Assembly (NCBI GenBank): GCA_964484795.1
Contig: CAZAFN010000012.1
Span: 1 to 43,995, forward strand
Source of the DNA: CAZAFN01 sp964484795
Lineage (GTDB): Bacteria; Pseudomonadota; Alphaproteobacteria; Methylaequorales; Methylaequoraceae
Reading direction: 5' to 3'
Length of the DNA stretch: 43,995 bases
The notes beneath the pieces were generated by a model. The model searched no databases, was not told the DNA's origin, and saw only the letters and a list, made by a program, of their open reading frames with translations. Of the stretch, positions 40,509-43,995 are shown one piece after another. Position numbers and translations under genes: made by a program. How positions within the stretch are numbered: position 1 is the first letter of the stretch; every line of letters begins with the position of its first letter.

Positions 40509-41554
40509 ACAAAATCATCTCCACCTCTTCCGGCGAGAACTATAGTGCCTTCATCAGACATAGTTCTAGCAACATTTATGACAGCCTTTTGAGCTTCTTG
40601 GACCTCAGTCAATCTTACAGGACCTAATACTTCCATTTCATCTCTTATGTTTGCTGATGCTCTTTGGGACATACAAGAAAAAATTTTGTCTTTTAATTCA
40701 TCGTCTGTTCCTTTAAGAGCAATTATTAGTATTTCTTGGTCAACATTTCTGAGTAATGTTTGCATACTTCTATCATCCATAAGAATAAGTGTTTCAAATG
40801 TAAACATACTTTCTGCAATGTCTTTTGCTAAAACTCTGTCTTTTTCACCGAGAGATTTCATCACTCTTTGTTCCATATTTTGTTTAGTAAAGTTCATTAT
40901 TGACGCAGCAGCCTTAATGCCTCCAACAGATGAAGCTCTTAGAGAGGTATTTGTTTTAAATTTTAGTTGCATTACTCTCTCTAGTTCTCCAAGAGCATCA
41001 GGTTGAACAGTTTCAAGGGTAGCAATTCTATGAATTATATCTGCTTGAGTTTCCTCTGGTAATAGGACTAAAACATCTGCCGCCACTCCTGGTTCTAAAT
41101 ACGAAATAATCAATGACATAATTTGTGGATGTTCATCAGAGATTAACTCTGTAACAGATCTTGCATCCATCCAGTCAAGAATTTCAATTGGTTTATCACT
41201 TTCAGTTGGAGTTATTCTACCTAAAACTGACTGTGCTTTGTTTTCACCCAAAGCCTTGGTCATGACATTTTTTATGTAATTAGACGAACCCATACCCAAA
41301 TCTGTTTGAGTTTTGATAATTGCCAAAAACTCATCAAGGACTTTGTTTACGGTATCTTGATCCAACCCTTGAACATTATACATTTCTTTTCCAAGTTGTT
41401 GAACTTCCTTAGGCCCAAGGTTTTTAAGAATATCAGAAGCTTCTTCTTCTCCAAGCAACATCATAAGTATTGCGCACTTTTGAGTATTGGTTAACTGCTC
41501 GTAAGGAGATTTGTCTTCGTCTTGATTTGTTTCTTCTTTTTTATTTTCAGCCAT
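40505..41554 (-). CDS. fliG: Flagellar motor switch protein FliG
   Basis: 349 residues. Seen: LTNTQKCAILMMLLGEEEAS at the N-terminus, the middle-domain segment DEHPQIMSLIISYLEPGVAA (EHPQ motif) and a C-terminal domain with VLMD-like charged helix residues (LILMDDRSMQTLLRNVDQEI) that meet the MotA loop. FliG sits on the MS ring and generates torque. The order fliF-fliG-fliH is standard. No defect visible. Confidence 0.96.
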   Translation of the reverse strand: MAENKKEETNQDEDKSPYEQLTNTQKCAILMMLLGEEEASDILKNLGPKEVQQLGKEMYNVQGLDQDTVNKVLDEFLAIIKTQTDLGMGSSNYIKNVMTKALGENKAQSVLGRITPTESDKPIEILDWMDARSVTELISDEHPQIMSLIISYLEPGVAADVLVLLPEETQADIIHRIATLETVQPDALGELERVMQLKFKTNTSLRASSVGGIKAAASIMNFTKQNMEQRVMKSLGEKDRVLAKDIAESMFTFETLILMDDRSMQTLLRNVDQEILIIALKGTDDELKDKIFSCMSQRASANIRDEMEVLGPVRLTEVQEAQKAVINVARTMSDEGTIVLAGRGGDDFV

Positions 41555-41566
41555 TAACTTTCCTTT

Positions 41567-43291
41567 TTAGTCTGCATCTTTTTTCATTAATTGTCTAAAC
41601 ACATTTGAAACTTTTCCACCTTCATCACCAACTATCATTCTAATCACAGCAACTTTGTCGTCGTAAGTATTTGCTGTATCAAGCATATCAGCAGAGATGG
41701 CGGACTTCTTAGGCTTCAGTTTAGCTTTAATATCTTCAAGAGATTCACCTTCTTGCACTTGAACCTCTTCAGCTTCTTCAGCTTCAAGATCTGATTCAGA
41801 CATAGCACCTGGCACACCTGAACCTGCTCCGGCAGATGGAACAAGTATTCTATTTAGTAATGGTTTCAATGCTCCAAAAGTGATGATAGCTAAAATTAGA
41901 ACAGTGGAAATTTGTCCCACTAGGTTTTGAAACCAAGATTCTTCATACCATTTTGTACTTATTACACTCATTTCTTCAATAAAGTCACCACTTGTAACTA
42001 CTATTGAGTCACCTCTATCTTCATTGAACCCAAGTGCTTCCTTAACAAGAGATGAAATCTTTTGTTGTTCCTCTTCACTTATTGATTCAGTTACAATTCC
42101 TTCAGGTGTCTCAACGGTTTTGTTTTTAACTAGTACGGCCGCTTTAACTTTTCTAATTTTTCCAATTTGTCCAATTACAGTACTTAATTTTTTGCTAACC
42201 TCGTAATTTTTAACGTTACTTTGTGATCTTTGTTTAAATTCTTGTGGTTCTCCACCAACAGGTGCTTCCACCCCTAAATCTGCTGCAAGGGGTGCCTGGT
42301 TGGCAACTGCTCCTGGAATTCCTCTTGCCGGTCTATCAGTGGATTCATCCGAACTGTTCTGTTCACTTCTTGGTGCAACGCTTTCTGGATCAAATACCTC
42401 TTCGGTTGTCTGAGTATTTGTAAAATCCATTTCAACATTAACCTGAGCTGTCAAATTTCCAGCTCCAACTATTGGTGAAACTAGGGATAAAATTCTTTCC
42501 CTATAAAGTGATTCAATCTTTATTCTATGATTAAGTTGTTTTTCTGTTAGAGCAACCATTGGATCATCCTCTGGTTTAGATAATAGAGTTCCATATTGAT
42601 CAACAACGGTAACATTATCTGAAGACATATTTGGTATAGATGATGATACAATATGAACTATTGAACGAATTTGTTCTCTATTCAACACCCTTCCATCAGA
42701 AAGTTTTACAAAAACAGAAGCTGTTGGTGGTGGTGATTGTCTAACAAAGACAGACTTTTCTGGGATTGCTAGATGTACCCTAGCACCAATTATGTAGGAA
42801 ATTTCATTAATTGATCTTGCCAATTCTATCTCTTGAGTTTGTTTCATTTTCATAAACTCAACTGATCTGCTTGTTCCCATTGGAATTTTTTCAAGAAGAT
42901 CATAACCTTGAGGCACTGAACTAGGAAGACCTTCAGCGGCAAGTTTCATTTTAGCCTCATAGTATTCTGGTGCAGGAACTAAAATTTCACCAGTTGATGA
43001 ATCAATGGAAACATCAATTCCGTTAGATCTTAAGACATCAATAACTCTTGATTTTTCATGTTCAGGTAAAGAAGAAAAAAGTGTGGTTCTAGATGGTTCT
43101 CTAAACGATATGTAAAAAATCAAACCAATAAAAATGACAAATAAAGTTATCATGACTGGGATAGATCTTTGAACTGCCGGTTCATTGGAGAATTTTCTAA
43201 ATTTTTCCAGGGTGTTTCCAATAGTTGAAATCATACCTTGATTAGCAACCTGGGTTTGAGTTATTTCTGCTGTATTAGTTGGTTCTGCCAT
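41567..43291 (-). CDS. fliF: Flagellar MS-ring protein FliF
   Basis: 574 residues with two membrane helices at about 47-67 (IPVMITLFVIFIGLIFYISF) and 450-470. The periplasmic ring-building motifs YYEAKMKLAAEGLPSSVPQG, SRSVEFMKMKQTQEIELARS and ARVHLAIPEKSVFVRQSPP are typical. The C-terminal tail (AISADMLDTANTYDDKVAVI) is the FliG-binding end. It is the base on which the flagellum is assembled. It follows fliE with a 30-base gap. Confidence 0.96.
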   Translation of the reverse strand: MAEPTNTAEITQTQVANQGMISTIGNTLEKFRKFSNEPAVQRSIPVMITLFVIFIGLIFYISFREPSRTTLFSSLPEHEKSRVIDVLRSNGIDVSIDSSTGEILVPAPEYYEAKMKLAAEGLPSSVPQGYDLLEKIPMGTSRSVEFMKMKQTQEIELARSINEISYIIGARVHLAIPEKSVFVRQSPPPTASVFVKLSDGRVLNREQIRSIVHIVSSSIPNMSSDNVTVVDQYGTLLSKPEDDPMVALTEKQLNHRIKIESLYRERILSLVSPIVGAGNLTAQVNVEMDFTNTQTTEEVFDPESVAPRSEQNSSDESTDRPARGIPGAVANQAPLAADLGVEAPVGGEPQEFKQRSQSNVKNYEVSKKLSTVIGQIGKIRKVKAAVLVKNKTVETPEGIVTESISEEEQQKISSLVKEALGFNEDRGDSIVVTSGDFIEEMSVISTKWYEESWFQNLVGQISTVLILAIITFGALKPLLNRILVPSAGAGSGVPGAMSESDLEAEEAEEVQVQEGESLEDIKAKLKPKKSAISADMLDTANTYDDKVAVIRMIVGDEGGKVSNVFRQLMKKDAD

Positions 43292-43321
43292 TTTTTCTTC
43301 CTTCTACCATTAAAATTATAA

Positions 43322-43666
43322 TTAAACCGGCATATTCATTATGTCTTTATAAGCACTCAAGACTTTATTTCTAATATTAAGAGTCATTTGGAAACCAAGA
43401 CCAGCTAATTGCTGTTGAATCATTACCTTCGTTAGGTCATTTTCCAATCCTAGTTCAAAGTTCTTGGTCAATTCTGCACTTTTTTGCTGACTTGAAGAAA
43501 CTTCATCGATGGCACTTTTTACACTTTCTAAAAAATCAACATCTTTTTGATCATCAATTTTTGGAGTTAGATTTGCGACATCTTCCTGAATGTTTCTTAT
43601 TTGTTCTTGGTTGTTATCAGCTTTGACTAAATTTGGCTTAAATACTGTTGTTAAATTTGGCTTCAT
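43322..43666 (-). CDS. fliE: Flagellar hook-basal body protein FliE
   Basis: 114 residues ending in the conserved QQLAGLGFQMTLNIRNKVLS and AYKDIMNMPV, matching the FliE C-terminus (FxxxLQIRNKLVxAYxEIMxMPV). FliE connects the MS ring to the rod. The N-terminal third is poorly conserved. It starts at ATG 43666 behind CGGAGAAAAA and follows the regulator gene after 12 bases. Confidence 0.93.
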   Translation of the reverse strand: MKPNLTTVFKPNLVKADNNQEQIRNIQEDVANLTPKIDDQKDVDFLESVKSAIDEVSSSQQKSAELTKNFELGLENDLTKVMIQQQLAGLGFQMTLNIRNKVLSAYKDIMNMPV

Positions 43667-43678
43667 TTTTTTCTCCGT

Positions 43679-43995
43679 TTATGCCTGCATTGCAGTTTTT
43701 TCAATTTGATTTTCAGTATTAATATTTTTGTAAAATTCATCAGGCATACTGATATCTATCATTATGTCTTTTTCGTCTATTATATTTTTTTCACACAAAA
43801 CAATTGCCCTTTGCAGAACGTTTTCTAATTCTCTTACATTTCCAGGCCATTCGTATTTTTCTAATATTTGTTGAGCTCCTTTTGTTATGAATGGTAGTTT
43901 TGTTATTTCAGTATGACGTTTTAGAAGAGCAATGCTAATTGGAATTATGTCACCTGGTCTTTCAGAAAGATTGCAAGTTTCAATTGGGAAGACAT
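43679..43995 (-). CDS. flbD: Sigma-54-dependent flagellar activator (FlbD/FleR-like), C-terminal part, no HTH
   Basis: The last 104 codons of an AAA+ enhancer-binding protein; the rest is off the window. Seen: VFPIETCNLSERPGDIIPIS (end of the AAA+ core with the LSERPGDI sensor region) and YEWPGNVRELENVLQRAIVL (WPGNVREL signature). After that only about 45 residues remain (MIDISMPDEFYKNINTENQI), ending TAMQA. The usual C-terminal Fis-type helix-turn-helix is absent, and the fliE start follows 12 bases later, so there is no room for one. The gene sits first in the flagellar run and would activate the GG-N10-GC promoters together with RpoN. Confidence 0.88.
   Translation of the reverse strand, partial: VFPIETCNLSERPGDIIPISIALLKRHTEITKLPFITKGAQQILEKYEWPGNVRELENVLQRAIVLCEKNIIDEKDIMIDISMPDEFYKNINTENQIEKTAMQA

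Noticed and set aside
1..43995. Transposases, phage genes, tRNA or rRNA genes
   Set aside because: I looked for IS-like ORFs, integrase motifs and cloverleaf sequences in the short intergenic gaps and saw none that could be supported.

Overview
The window is AT-rich (roughly 30% GC by eye) and densely packed, with frequent 1-4 bp gene overlaps (ATGA, GTGA, TAATG). The gene content points to a low-GC, motile, Gram-negative alphaproteobacterium, probably free-living and aquatic. The pointers are lipid A acylation (LpxL), an ELM1/DUF1022 protein (a family typical of alphaproteobacteria and mitochondria), bactofilins, a sodium-type PomAB-like stator and a sigma-54 flagellar regulon. The taxonomic placement is inference; no rRNA or tRNA gene was found.

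Region 1 (1-7.7 kb) is envelope polysaccharide and lipid metabolism: the tail of a WbpD/WlbB-like sugar acetyltransferase, a WbpE-like aminotransferase, an asparagine synthase-type amidotransferase, a split holo-ACP synthase, a GT4 glycosyltransferase, a PsiE-like membrane protein, a PAP2 phosphatase, an ELM1 protein and the lipid A acyltransferase LpxL. Region 2 (7.7-16.4 kb) is mixed metabolism and transport: a SUMT-like methyltransferase, an orphan MlaF-like ATPase, an AmpG-like permease, a frameshifted glutathione S-transferase, ferredoxin-NADP reductase, an unusual PEP carboxylase and a voltage-gated K+ channel that lacks a canonical start codon.

Region 3 (16.4-22.3 kb) looks like a cell-wall and morphogenesis block. 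It has four small genes on the minus strand (including a protein with a nitrile-hydratase-leader-like domain and a Sel1 protein), three tandem bactofilins, and a divergent operon of a tail-anchored protein, an M23 peptidase and a lytic transglycosylase. That operon is preceded by a sigma-54 type promoter. A 57-residue ORF with its own sigma-54 site follows.

Region 4 (22.3-44 kb) is a flagellar island: rpoN, a SPOR protein, pomA/motA and pomB/motB, then a long minus-strand cluster. In transcription order this is an flbD-like sigma-54 activator (partial), fliE-F-G-H-I-J, fliK-L-M-N, fliO-P-Q-R-flhB, and a five-gene accessory block. The block holds two tiny proteins, a membrane coiled-coil protein, a PDZ-like membrane protein and a divergent ribosome-recycling-factor-like protein. 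GG-N10-GC (-24/-12) sites lie upstream of motA, fliO, fliK, the 57-aa gene and the M23 operon. Together with rpoN and the activator they suggest one self-contained sigma-54 circuit linking motility and peptidoglycan remodelling.

The most unusual items are the RRF-like protein in the flagellar operon, the activator that ends without a DNA-binding domain, the PEP carboxylase with altered active-site motifs, and the sigma-54 link to the bactofilin/M23 locus. Three genes in the first 11.6 kb are broken by single-base lesions and may reflect sequence error rather than biology.
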